A stretch of DNA of 64,000 nucleotides. Origin: Kocuria rosea subsp. polaris. GTDB lineage: Bacteria; Actinomycetota; Actinomycetes; Actinomycetales; Micrococcaceae. The notes under the pieces were generated by a model. It was given only the letters and a program-made list of their open reading frames with translations. It did no database searches and had not been told where the DNA came from. The stretch lies in the NCBI GenBank assembly GCA_023896275.1, contig MLDA01000002.1, positions 62,001-126,000 on the forward strand. The letters are read 5' to 3'. The position numbers were made by a program, and so were the translations under genes. This document shows positions 24,723 through 32,765 of the stretch, in pieces (position 1 is the first letter of the stretch; each line of letters starts with the position of its first letter).

Positions 24723-26363
24723 ATGGCGGAGGAGAGGCGGGGCGGGGTCCCCCTGGCCCGCTACCTGTTCCGATGGAATCTGATCCTGCTGGCCGGCGCA
24801 GTCGTTGTCGTGAGCGCGATCTGGGCGGTCACCGACTACCGCGAGAGCCGCAGCCAGTACGAGCAGCAGGTCCTCACGATGGCCGAGTCCGTCGCCGTGC
24901 TGCCCACCGTGCAGGACCTGCTGGCCGGGGAGGACCCCGAGCAGGAGCTCGCCGCTTTGGCCGAGACCCTGCGCCGCGCGTCCGGCATGCGCTACATCGT
25001 TTTCGTGGACGCGGACGGGATCCGCCGTTCGCACCCCGACCCCGAAGCGATCGGGCAGCCGCCGCGCATGGACCCTGGCCCGGTGCTGGACGGCCAGACG
25101 TGGACCGGCGTCGAGCGCGGCCCCGCGGGCCTCACGCTCCGCGCCCGGGTGCCCGTCCGGGATGCCGGCACGGACGACGTCGTTGGCTACGTCTCCGCGG
25201 GTATCCTCGCCTCCGAGGTCCGCGTCGCGTCGGTCGAGTCGATTCCGCTGATCCTGGGCGCTGCCGCCCTGGTGGTCGGGCTCGGCGGCGCCGGCGCCTA
25301 CCTGCTCTCCCGCCGCCTCAAGGCCAAGACCCACGGGCTGGAGCCCGAGGAGATCGCCGCACTCCTGGACGGCCGCGAAGCGCTGCTCTATTCGATCGGC
25401 GAGGGCGTGATCGGCCTAGACCGCGAGTCGCGGATCGTTCTGGCGAACGACTCCGCGCGCGACCTGCTCGACCTTCCGGCGGCCCACCTCGGCCGGACCG
25501 TCGCCGAGCTCGGCCTCGAGCCCCGCGCCCGCGAGATCCTGGGCGGGACGGACGCGGCCGACGGCGAGCTGCTGGCCCTCGGCGGCCGCATCCTGGTCTG
25601 CGACCGCCGCCCCGTGCACGCGGGCGGCGGCGTCGTCGTGACCGTGCGGGACCAGACGGAGGTGGCGAGGCTGACCGATCAGCTCGACGGCGCGCATACC
25701 GTGACCAACGGTCTGCGGGCGCAGCGGCACGAGTTCGCGAACCGGATCCACACCGCCGCCGGCCTCCTCGAGCTCGGGGCCGTCGACGAGGCGAAGGACT
25801 ACCTGACCGAGCTTTCGGTGGCCACCACGCGCACGGCCGCGGAGATCGCCGAGCGGATCGGCGACCTGGCCGTGAGCGCCCTGGTCCTGGCCAAGTCCGT
25901 GCAGGCGGCCGAGCAGGGCACGGACTTCGAGGTCTCCGCGCTGAGCAGCCTGCCCGAGGGGCTGCCGCCCGCCGTGCGCGACGACGTCCTGCTCGTCGTG
26001 GGGAACCTCGTGGACAACGCGGTCGACGCCGCAGGGCCCGGCGGCTGGGTCGAGCTCTTCGTCCTGTGGCACGACGTGGACGGCGGGGCCGGGATGATCG
26101 AGGTCCGCGTCACCGACTCCGGCCCCGGCATCGCGCCAGGGCTGGGCGAGGCCGTGTTCGCCGCCGGCACCAGCACCAAGGACGCCCCGGGTACCGATCG
26201 CCGCGGGCTGGGGCTGGCCTTGGTGCGGCAGATGTGTGTCCGGCGCGGCGGGACGGTCGAGGTGGACGACGACGGCGCCACGACCTTCAGCGTGTTCCTC
26301 CCCGTCGCCGGCGGGACCCAGGAGCCACCGCGCGGCCCGGCGCGCGAACGGCGGCAGTCGTGA
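24723..26363 (+). CDS. CitA/DcuS-family sensor histidine kinase 1
   Basis: The 546-residue kinase has a first membrane segment (residues about 18-36), an extracellular PDC/PAS-like sensor domain (about 40-175) containing MRYIVFVDADGIRRSHPDP, a second membrane segment (about 178-200) and a cytoplasmic PAS domain. The Spo0B-type dimerisation helix carries the phosphoacceptor histidine in QRHEFANRIH, and the HATPase domain shows NLVDNAVDA, DSGPGIAPG and RRGLGLALV. Members of this family sense C4-dicarboxylates or citrate. The ATG at 24723 follows GGGAG; an upstream GTG at 24684 is possible. It overlaps the response-regulator gene by 4 nt. Confidence 0.9.
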   Translation: MAEERRGGVPLARYLFRWNLILLAGAVVVVSAIWAVTDYRESRSQYEQQVLTMAESVAVLPTVQDLLAGEDPEQELAALAETLRRASGMRYIVFVDADGIRRSHPDPEAIGQPPRMDPGPVLDGQTWTGVERGPAGLTLRARVPVRDAGTDDVVGYVSAGILASEVRVASVESIPLILGAAALVVGLGGAGAYLLSRRLKAKTHGLEPEEIAALLDGREALLYSIGEGVIGLDRESRIVLANDSARDLLDLPAAHLGRTVAELGLEPRAREILGGTDAADGELLALGGRILVCDRRPVHAGGGVVVTVRDQTEVARLTDQLDGAHTVTNGLRAQRHEFANRIHTAAGLLELGAVDEAKDYLTELSVATTRTAAEIAERIGDLAVSALVLAKSVQAAEQGTDFEVSALSSLPEGLPPAVRDDVLLVVGNLVDNAVDAAGPGGWVELFVLWHDVDGGAGMIEVRVTDSGPGIAPGLGEAVFAAGTSTKDAPGTDRRGLGLALVRQMCVRRGGTVEVDDDGATTFSVFLPVAGGTQEPPRGPARERRQS

Positions 26364-27046
26364 TCACTGTCCTCATCGTCGACGACGACGTCCGCGTGGC
26401 ACGGAACCACCGCGAGCTGGTGGAGTCCCTGCCGGGCTACGTCGTGGCCGACGTCGCGCACACGGGGGCCGAGGCCCTCGCGGCCGTGCGGCGCGAAAAG
26501 CCCGACCTCGTGCTGCTGGACCTGTTCCTGCCGGACCGGTTCGGGCTGTCGCTGCTGCAGGAATTGCGCGGCCCCGGCAGTGAAGCCGAGTTCGGGGTGG
26601 TCGACGTCCTGGTCGTCTCTGCCCTGCGCGACATCGAGTATGTGCGTTCCGCACTGCACAGCGGGGCGGTCTACTACCTCATCAAACCGTTCTCGCTCGC
26701 GACGCTCCGGGACCAGCTGGAGCGTTACGCGGCGGCCCAGAAGAAGCTCGACTCCCTGCAGAACGCCGTCCAGGGGGACATCGACGCAGTGCTCGGCATG
26801 CTGCGCCCGCGCGCTGCCGCCCAACTGCCCAAGGGGCTGACGTCGGCGACCGCCGCGCGGGTGGCGGAAACGCTGCGCGGTGCCGACGGCGACCTGTCCG
26901 CGGTCGAGGTCTCGGAGCAGACGGGCATCGCGCGGGTCACGGCCCGGCGGTACCTCGAGCATCTCTGCACGGAGGGCCGCGCCGAGCTGAGCCTGCGCTA
27001 CGGATCCGGCGGGCGGCCCGAGCACAGGTATCGGTGGGTCTCGTGA
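26360..27046 (+). CDS. CitB/DcuR-family response regulator 1
   Basis: The 228-residue regulator begins at the GTG overlapping the kinase stop. The receiver domain (1-120) has the acidic pair LIVDDD, phosphoacceptor aspartate in VLLDLFLPD, and YLIKPF with the conserved lysine. The C-terminal half (about 155-228) has an HTH with EQTGIARVTARRYLEHL followed by GSGGRPEHRYRW, which is typical of the DcuR/CitB output domain. It should activate carboxylate-uptake genes when its partner kinase is stimulated. Confidence 0.9.
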   Translation: MITVLIVDDDVRVARNHRELVESLPGYVVADVAHTGAEALAAVRREKPDLVLLDLFLPDRFGLSLLQELRGPGSEAEFGVVDVLVVSALRDIEYVRSALHSGAVYYLIKPFSLATLRDQLERYAAAQKKLDSLQNAVQGDIDAVLGMLRPRAAAQLPKGLTSATAARVAETLRGADGDLSAVEVSEQTGIARVTARRYLEHLCTEGRAELSLRYGSGGRPEHRYRWVS

Positions 27047-28623
27047 TCCAGAGCAGACAGCGGCGCCGGCTGAGGACCCGCTTGGCGGGCCTGCAGATCG
27101 CGATCGTGCTCGGGCTGGTCGTCGCGGTGGCCGCCGTCGTGATGGTCTTCGAGGACCGGCGCATTCAGGACGCCGCGTACGAGCGGGCCCGCACCGTCGC
27201 CCTCGAGGTCGCTGATGAGCCAGAGGTGTACGAGGCACTCAACACCGACGCCGCCGTCGACGTGATCGCGCCGCTGGCCCGCCTCGCGCAGGAGGCCTCC
27301 GGCGTCGACTACGTGGTGGTCGTCGGGCTCGATGACGTCCGCGTCGCGCACCCGGACCCGGAGCGGATCGGCGAGCCCGTCTCCACCGATCACGCACTCG
27401 TCCGTGAGGGCCGCTCTTTCCGCGGTGTCGAGCGCGGCACGATCGGCGTGACGCTGCGCGTGAAGGAGCCGATCTACCACGGGGACGAAATCGTCGGCAC
27501 TATCTCCGTGGGCATCCTGCAGTCGGAGGTGCGCGCCGACCTGGCCGCCGTCGTCCTTGGCTTCGCCCCCTGGATCCTCGGCGCGGCCGGCGTCGGAACG
27601 CTCGTGAGTCTTGCGGCCGCCCGCTCGATCCGCCGCCGCATCTTCGGCGTCGAGCCTGACGAGGTCGCCGCACTGCTGCAGTCGCAGAACGCACTGCTCT
27701 ATTCGGTGCGCGACGGCGTCGTCGGCGTCGACGCGACCGGTGCCATCACGCTGCTCAATGCCGAGGCCGCACGCCTGCTGGGCCTCGGCGACGAGGCGAT
27801 CGGGCGCGATGCCGCTGAGGTCCTCGACCCGCTCCTCGGCCCGTTGCACGACGACGATGGCGCTCGGCAGGTGCTCGTCGGCGAGCGGGTGCTGGTTGTC
27901 TCCCGGCGCACGGCCTTCGATTCAGTGCGCGGCGCCGAGGTCGGCTACACGCTGACCCTGCAGGACCGCACGGTGCTCGAGGCCACCCTGCGCGAGCTGG
28001 CCGGCCAGCGCGGGCTCGCGGACGCCCTGCGCTCGCAGACCCATGAATTCGCGAACCGGCTGCACGTGTTGTCGGGCTACCTCTCCGTCGGCGCGCACGC
28101 GGAGGCGCAGGAGTACATCCGCCGGATCGCCGGGCCGGCGGAGGTCACGGCCGCCGTCGTCTCCGAGCCGGGCGTGTCCGGGGTGCTCGCCGCGAACGCG
28201 GCCGTCGCGCGCGAGCACGGCGTCGAGTTCCGCGCCGATCCGGATTCTCGCACCGAACCCGGCTGGACGGCCGATGACGACGCGCTCACGGTGCTCTCCA
28301 ACCTGCTCAGCAATGCGATCGAGGCCGCGGGCGACGGCGGCCGGGTCGAGGTGTACTTTGCCGCGGGTGGGCGGGGCGTCACGTTGCGGGTCGGGGACAG
28401 CGGCCCCGGCATCGCCGACGAGGACGTCGAGTCCGTCTTCACGCGCGGCGTCACCACGAAGGACGAGACCGATGCGCCGCACGGAATCGGGCTCGCGCTC
28501 GTCGACCGGATCGTCACCCGGCACCGGGGCACGGTCGACGTCGGCCGCTCACACCTCGGCGGGGCCGAGTTCGCCGTTGCATGGCCCGCAGGGGACCCAG
28601 GGAAGGAACAGGTGAGGCCATGA
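27043..28623 (+). CDS. CitA/DcuS-family sensor histidine kinase 2
   Basis: The 526-residue kinase has the same architecture as kinase 1: membrane segments about 15-35 and 170-195, a sensor domain with VDYVVVVGLDDVRVAHPDP, PAS, phosphoacceptor histidine in QTHEFANRLHVLSGYLSVG, and HATPase motifs NLLSNAIEA, DSGPGIADE and HGIGLALV. I chose the GTG at 27043, which overlaps the previous stop (GTGA); another GTG lies 9 nt upstream. It is a clear paralogue of kinase 1, but its sensor domain has diverged, so the ligand may differ. Confidence 0.9.
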   Translation: MIQSRQRRRLRTRLAGLQIAIVLGLVVAVAAVVMVFEDRRIQDAAYERARTVALEVADEPEVYEALNTDAAVDVIAPLARLAQEASGVDYVVVVGLDDVRVAHPDPERIGEPVSTDHALVREGRSFRGVERGTIGVTLRVKEPIYHGDEIVGTISVGILQSEVRADLAAVVLGFAPWILGAAGVGTLVSLAAARSIRRRIFGVEPDEVAALLQSQNALLYSVRDGVVGVDATGAITLLNAEAARLLGLGDEAIGRDAAEVLDPLLGPLHDDDGARQVLVGERVLVVSRRTAFDSVRGAEVGYTLTLQDRTVLEATLRELAGQRGLADALRSQTHEFANRLHVLSGYLSVGAHAEAQEYIRRIAGPAEVTAAVVSEPGVSGVLAANAAVAREHGVEFRADPDSRTEPGWTADDDALTVLSNLLSNAIEAAGDGGRVEVYFAAGGRGVTLRVGDSGPGIADEDVESVFTRGVTTKDETDAPHGIGLALVDRIVTRHRGTVDVGRSHLGGAEFAVAWPAGDPGKEQVRP

Positions 28624-29312
28624 ACCACCAGATCCGCACGCTCATCGTCGATGACGACCCCGACGTGCTGAGCATGCACCGGCTCTTCGTCGAGTCCATC
28701 GACGGCTTCGAGGTCGCGGGGACCGCCGCCCGCGCTGCCGAAGCGACGGCCCGGCTGGAGGCCGCGCCCGACATCGACCTAGTCCTGCTCGACGTGCACC
28801 TCCCCGACGGCAATGGCGTCGATGTGCTCACGGAGCTCCGCGCCCGGCACCCGCACGTTGGGGTCATCATGATCACCGCGGCGGCCGAGGCCGCGACCGT
28901 GCGCGCGGCGATCGGCCGGGGGATCGACGGCTACCTCGTCAAACCGTTCACGGTCGAGGACTTCCGCCGCCGGCTCGCCGCCTTCCGCGCCGGGCGTCAG
29001 CAGGATCCGGGGCGGCTGGCGCAGGCCGAGATCGACGCGCTCATGGGGGAGACGACGACGGCGCCCGCCGCCGTCGTGCAGCCCGCGGCCACGCTGCCGA
29101 AGGGCTATTCGCAGCCAACCCTCGACCTCGTGGCCGCCGCCGTCAAGGGCGCCGCTGAGGACGTTTCCGCGGCCGAGGTGGGGGAGGCGTGCGGGATCTC
29201 ACGGGTCAGCGCGCGGCGCTACCTGGACCTGCTGACGCGGCGCGGGCAGGCCGAGCTGAGGCCGCGCTACGGCTCGGCGGGACGGCCCGAGCACCGGTAC
29301 CGCTGGATCTAG
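28620..29312 (+). CDS. CitB/DcuR-family response regulator 2
   Basis: The 230-residue regulator starts at the ATG overlapping the kinase 2 stop. The receiver domain has LIVDDDPDVL, the phosphoacceptor in VLLDVHLPD and GYLVKPF. The output HTH contains EACGISRVSARRYLDLL and ends GSAGRPEHRYRWI, parallel to regulator 1. Its stop codon TAG and the stop of the convergent LysR gene share the same four bases, CTAG. Confidence 0.9.
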   Translation: MNHQIRTLIVDDDPDVLSMHRLFVESIDGFEVAGTAARAAEATARLEAAPDIDLVLLDVHLPDGNGVDVLTELRARHPHVGVIMITAAAEAATVRAAIGRGIDGYLVKPFTVEDFRRRLAAFRAGRQQDPGRLAQAEIDALMGETTTAPAAVVQPAATLPKGYSQPTLDLVAAAVKGAAEDVSAAEVGEACGISRVSARRYLDLLTRRGQAELRPRYGSAGRPEHRYRWI

Positions 29313-30244
29313 AGCGGGTGGGTGGCTCCCGCTTCGCCGCGGCGGGACGTACCGGCCACTGCGCGCAGCGCGTGCAAGAACGGCTCGACCAACGGGTTAT
29401 CAGCGCCGGCCCTGGTGGCGGAGACGATTTTCCGTCTCGGCATGGGCTGCGCGACGGGGAGCGCGACGATGCCTTCGCGACCGTGCTGGAGCGAAATCTC
29501 CGGGACCATGGCGACGGCCAACCCGGCCGAGACGATCCCTTTGACCGTGCCTAAATTATTGCTCCGGAAGGCGATGTCCGGAGTGAATCCGTGCCGCCCG
29601 CACAGGGCGAGCAGGCAGTGGTGCGACGGCGTCTCGGGGCGGTGAGCGACCCAGCGCTCGGAACGGAGGTCGCCGAGGTCTACGGATGTTTTGCGGGCGA
29701 GGCGGTGCTTCGCCGGGGCCACTAGGAACAGGTCCTCGGTCATGACCTCCGTGAGTTGGAGATTGGTCGGGAAGTCGGGGGCAACCAGGTCGTACTGGAA
29801 GCCCAGGGCGATATCGAGGCTGCCATCCGAGACTCGGGGGAAGAGCTCGTAGGGCTCGCCCTCGTCGAGGGTGATTTTCACGTCGCGTCGGCGGACGAGG
29901 AACCGGGCAATGGCCTGACCGAGAATGGGCCCACCTGCCGAATCGAAGGTGCCCGCGCGCAGCGTCCCGGTCTGGCCGGCCCCGAGTCGCGCCATGTCGA
30001 TCTCGACCTGGTTGAGCAGGTCGACGACTTCCGCCGCGCGGTGCTGGAGGTACAGCGCGGCCTCCGTCGGGATGACCCTTCGGGCCTCGCGCTCGAACAG
30101 CCGGATGCCGAGCGAGCGTTCGAGGGCGGACATCTGCTGCGAGACCGCCGATGCGGTGTACCCGAGCTCCCGCCCGGCAGCGGCGAACGAGCCGGTGGAA
30201 ACCACGGCGTGCATGGTCTTGAGGGTTCTGGTGTCGATGGCCAC
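29309..30244 (-). CDS. LysR family transcriptional regulator
   Basis: The 311-residue protein has the N-terminal LysR winged helix-turn-helix (VVSTGSFAAAGRELGYTASAVSQQMSALERSLGIRLFER) and a type 2 periplasmic-binding-like effector domain. It diverges from the sodium symporter gene across 157 nt and should control that operon (symporter, crotonase, CoA ligase). It would respond to the transported acid or its CoA ester. The intergenic region holds a short TGTG-N8-CACA repeat at 30269-30284, too weak to call firmly. Confidence 0.88.
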   Translation of the reverse strand: MAIDTRTLKTMHAVVSTGSFAAAGRELGYTASAVSQQMSALERSLGIRLFEREARRVIPTEAALYLQHRAAEVVDLLNQVEIDMARLGAGQTGTLRAGTFDSAGGPILGQAIARFLVRRRDVKITLDEGEPYELFPRVSDGSLDIALGFQYDLVAPDFPTNLQLTEVMTEDLFLVAPAKHRLARKTSVDLGDLRSERWVAHRPETPSHHCLLALCGRHGFTPDIAFRSNNLGTVKGIVSAGLAVAMVPEISLQHGREGIVALPVAQPMPRRKIVSATRAGADNPLVEPFLHALRAVAGTSRRGEAGATHPL

Positions 30245-30401
30245 CGGGCGAGCCTACCGCCGAAATGGTGTGAGCATAAGCACATCTGGGGGACAGGCGT
30301 CTCATCTCTTATCCAACCTGGCTGGTACGGCCCGACGCCGTCGTGGAGGGTTGATACCCAGATCACATCACCGCACCTCATGACGAAGCCAGGGAGCCCC
30401 G

Positions 30402-31913
30402 ATGTCCACCACAGCGGACACATCAACAGTCATCGTCTTTCTTGTCTACCTGCTGGCCGTGCTGCTGATCGGCACGTGGGCCTACCGCAAGAACGCTGGG
30501 ATGAGCGACTTCGCCATCGGCGGCCGCCGCCTGGGCACGTTCGTCACGGCGGTCAGCGCCAAGGCCACGGACTCGAGTCAGTGGGTCTTCTTCGGCCTGC
30601 CGGGAGCCTTCTACCTGTCGGGGATGAGCAACATCTGGTTGATCGTCGGACTGACGCTCGGCTTCTATCTCAGCTGGCGGGTCCTCGCCGGCAGGCTGCG
30701 GGAGTATTCGGCCAAGTACAGCGATTGGCGGAGTAACGAAGCCGGCGAGTCGGTGACCCTCCCGGGGTTCTTCGCGAACCGGTTCCACCACAACTCGCTC
30801 CGCTGGGTCTCGGCCCTCGCGATCATCTTCTTCTACGTGATCTACCTCGGGTCAGCCTTCATCGCCACCGGCGTGATCTTCTCGAAGATCTTCGGTACCT
30901 CGACGACGACGGGAACTCTCGTCGGCGCGGCGGTGGTCATGATCTACTCGTCGCTCGGCGGCTACCTGGCCAGCAGCTATACCGACGTGATTCAGGGATT
31001 CATCATGTTCTTCAGCCTGATGATCCTGTCGACCGTGGCCATCGCCAAGGTCGGCGGCGTCGGCGGGCTCGTCGACGCGGTGCAAGCCGAGAATCCCGAT
31101 CTCGGGTCGGCTCTCGCCGGAGTCGCCCTGGTCGACGGCAGCTGGCAGACGGTGAGCTCCGTGTCCTTCGTGGCGGTCGTCTCCGGCCTCGCCTGGGCCG
31201 TCGGCTACTTCGGCTCGCCGCACATCCTCGCCCGGTTCATGGGTATGCGGAAAGTCGAATCTGCCCGAAACGGTGCCCGTGTGGGCGTCTTCCTGTCGAT
31301 CACGCTGCTCGGCTCGGCGGCTGTCATCGGCTTCTCGGCGATCGCGATCTTCGGGACGGACCTCGCCAACCCGGAGGACGCCTACATCTCGCTGGTCGCG
31401 GAGCTGATGCCGACGTGGGTCGCCGGGATCTTCCTGGCTGGTGTCCTCTCGGCCGTGATGAGCACCGCCGACTCTCAGCTCGTCGTGGCGTCGGCGACCC
31501 TGACCGAGGACTTCTACCGGACCTTCATCAATCGCGAGGCGCCGGAGAAGCAGCTGATCTGGCTGAGCCGAGTCGCAGTGCTGCTCTGCACGGCGATCGG
31601 CGTGGTCGTCGCGCTGCAGGGTGGCAAGGTCCTCGACCTCGTCGGCTACGCCTGGGCGGGCTTCGGGGCCAGTTTCGGGCCCGTCCTCCTGGCCGCGCTC
31701 TATTCACGCCGGACCACCTGGTTCGGTGCCCTGCTCAGCATCATCGCCGGCGGCGCCACGGTCGCCCTCTACCGCCAGTTCGACACCATCGGACTCTACG
31801 AACTGATCCCCGGCTTCATCGCCGGCCTGCTCGGCCTGTGGATCGGAAACCGCTTCGGACCTCAGCAGAACGAGGCCGTTACCGGAAGCTTCGACGTCGT
31901 GACGGCCAAATAG
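30402..31913 (+). CDS. sodium:solute symporter (PutP-like SSS family)
   Basis: The 503-residue protein has about thirteen membrane segments in the LeuT-like SSS plan. Characteristic stretches are GTWAYRKNAGMSDFAIGGRRLG, SAKATDSSQWVFFGLPGAFY, GGYLASSYTDVIQGFIMFF and the signature FLAGVLSAVMSTADSQLVVAS, the last containing the sodium-site region. PutP is the closest well-known type, but the genes downstream (crotonase and acyl-CoA ligase) argue for a carboxylate or betaine-like substrate. RBS-like GGGAG lies before the ATG. Confidence 0.88.
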   Translation: MSTTADTSTVIVFLVYLLAVLLIGTWAYRKNAGMSDFAIGGRRLGTFVTAVSAKATDSSQWVFFGLPGAFYLSGMSNIWLIVGLTLGFYLSWRVLAGRLREYSAKYSDWRSNEAGESVTLPGFFANRFHHNSLRWVSALAIIFFYVIYLGSAFIATGVIFSKIFGTSTTTGTLVGAAVVMIYSSLGGYLASSYTDVIQGFIMFFSLMILSTVAIAKVGGVGGLVDAVQAENPDLGSALAGVALVDGSWQTVSSVSFVAVVSGLAWAVGYFGSPHILARFMGMRKVESARNGARVGVFLSITLLGSAAVIGFSAIAIFGTDLANPEDAYISLVAELMPTWVAGIFLAGVLSAVMSTADSQLVVASATLTEDFYRTFINREAPEKQLIWLSRVAVLLCTAIGVVVALQGGKVLDLVGYAWAGFGASFGPVLLAALYSRRTTWFGALLSIIAGGATVALYRQFDTIGLYELIPGFIAGLLGLWIGNRFGPQQNEAVTGSFDVVTAK

Positions 31914-32001
31914 CACCCGTCGCGACTGACTAACCCGGTGCGGCGCCACCTGCTGCACCGCACAACAGCCGCGGTCCGACCCGCGGAGAAGGAGAACCGA
32001 C

Positions 32002-32760
32002 ATGCCCAGCCTCGATATCAACGTCACTGACGGAATCGGCATCATCACGCTCAACAATCCGGACGCCCTCAACGCGTGGACCCAAGACATGCAGCGCCGG
32101 ATGGCTTCCGCGCTAACGGAGCTCGACGCCGATCCGGCGGTCGAGGCCGTCGTCATCACCGGCGAGGGAGAGCGCGCCTTCTGCGCGGGCCAGGACCTCA
32201 AGGAGGTGGCCGGATTCACCGAAGACAGCGTCGAGGAGTGGCTGGGCATCTTCTACCAGGTCTATGACGCCGTCCTGTCTTGTTCGAAGCCGGTCATTGC
32301 CGCGCTCAACGGTGTGACAGCCGGTTCCGGCTACCAGCTCGCGCTCCTCTGCGACCTGCGGATCGCCCACCCCGGTGTCCGTATCGGTCAGCCCGAGGTG
32401 AAGTCGGGGATCCCGAGCATCACCGGCCTGTACCTGACCTGGCAGTCGCTCGGCCACAGTAAAACCGCCGAGATGATGCTGACCGGCCGCCTCCTCGATG
32501 CGGACGAGGCCAAGCAGCTGGGACTGATCGCCGAGCTTCACCCGGCCGCGGACGTTCTTCCCCGCAGCATCGAACTCGCCAGAGAACTGGCGGCGCTGCC
32601 GAAGCATGCCTTCTCGTCCACCAAGAGGCGCATCCGGGACACGCTCATGCCAGGCCTTGAGGAGGCGTTCGACGCCGCCCTCGCGATCGACCAGCAGGCG
32701 TACGGCGACGGAGAACCGCAGCGCACCGCGGGGGACTTCGTCTCGAAGAAGGGGGCCTAG
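32002..32760 (+). CDS. crotonase (enoyl-CoA hydratase/isomerase) family protein, altered catalytic pair
   Basis: The 252-residue crotonase has the oxyanion-hole segments AFCAGQDLKE (59-68) and GVTAGSGYQLA (104-114). In rat enoyl-CoA hydratase two glutamates (E144, E164) act on water. Here the first position is Q112 (GYQLA instead of GCELA), while the second is kept as E132 in IGQPEVKSGIPS, with the same 20-residue spacing. One-glutamate crotonases are often isomerases or other enolate chemistries, so plain hydration is uncertain. The gene lies between a symporter and a CaiC-like CoA ligase. It has a strong GAAGGAGAA ribosome-binding site. Confidence 0.85.
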   Translation: MPSLDINVTDGIGIITLNNPDALNAWTQDMQRRMASALTELDADPAVEAVVITGEGERAFCAGQDLKEVAGFTEDSVEEWLGIFYQVYDAVLSCSKPVIAALNGVTAGSGYQLALLCDLRIAHPGVRIGQPEVKSGIPSITGLYLTWQSLGHSKTAEMMLTGRLLDADEAKQLGLIAELHPAADVLPRSIELARELAALPKHAFSSTKRRIRDTLMPGLEEAFDAALAIDQQAYGDGEPQRTAGDFVSKKGA

Positions 32761-32765
32761 CAGCG

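Noticed and set aside
30245-30401. Clear LysR operator between the LysR and symporter genes
   Set aside because: Only a 4-bp TGTG/CACA pair and several degenerate T-N11-A motifs are present, which is no better than chance.
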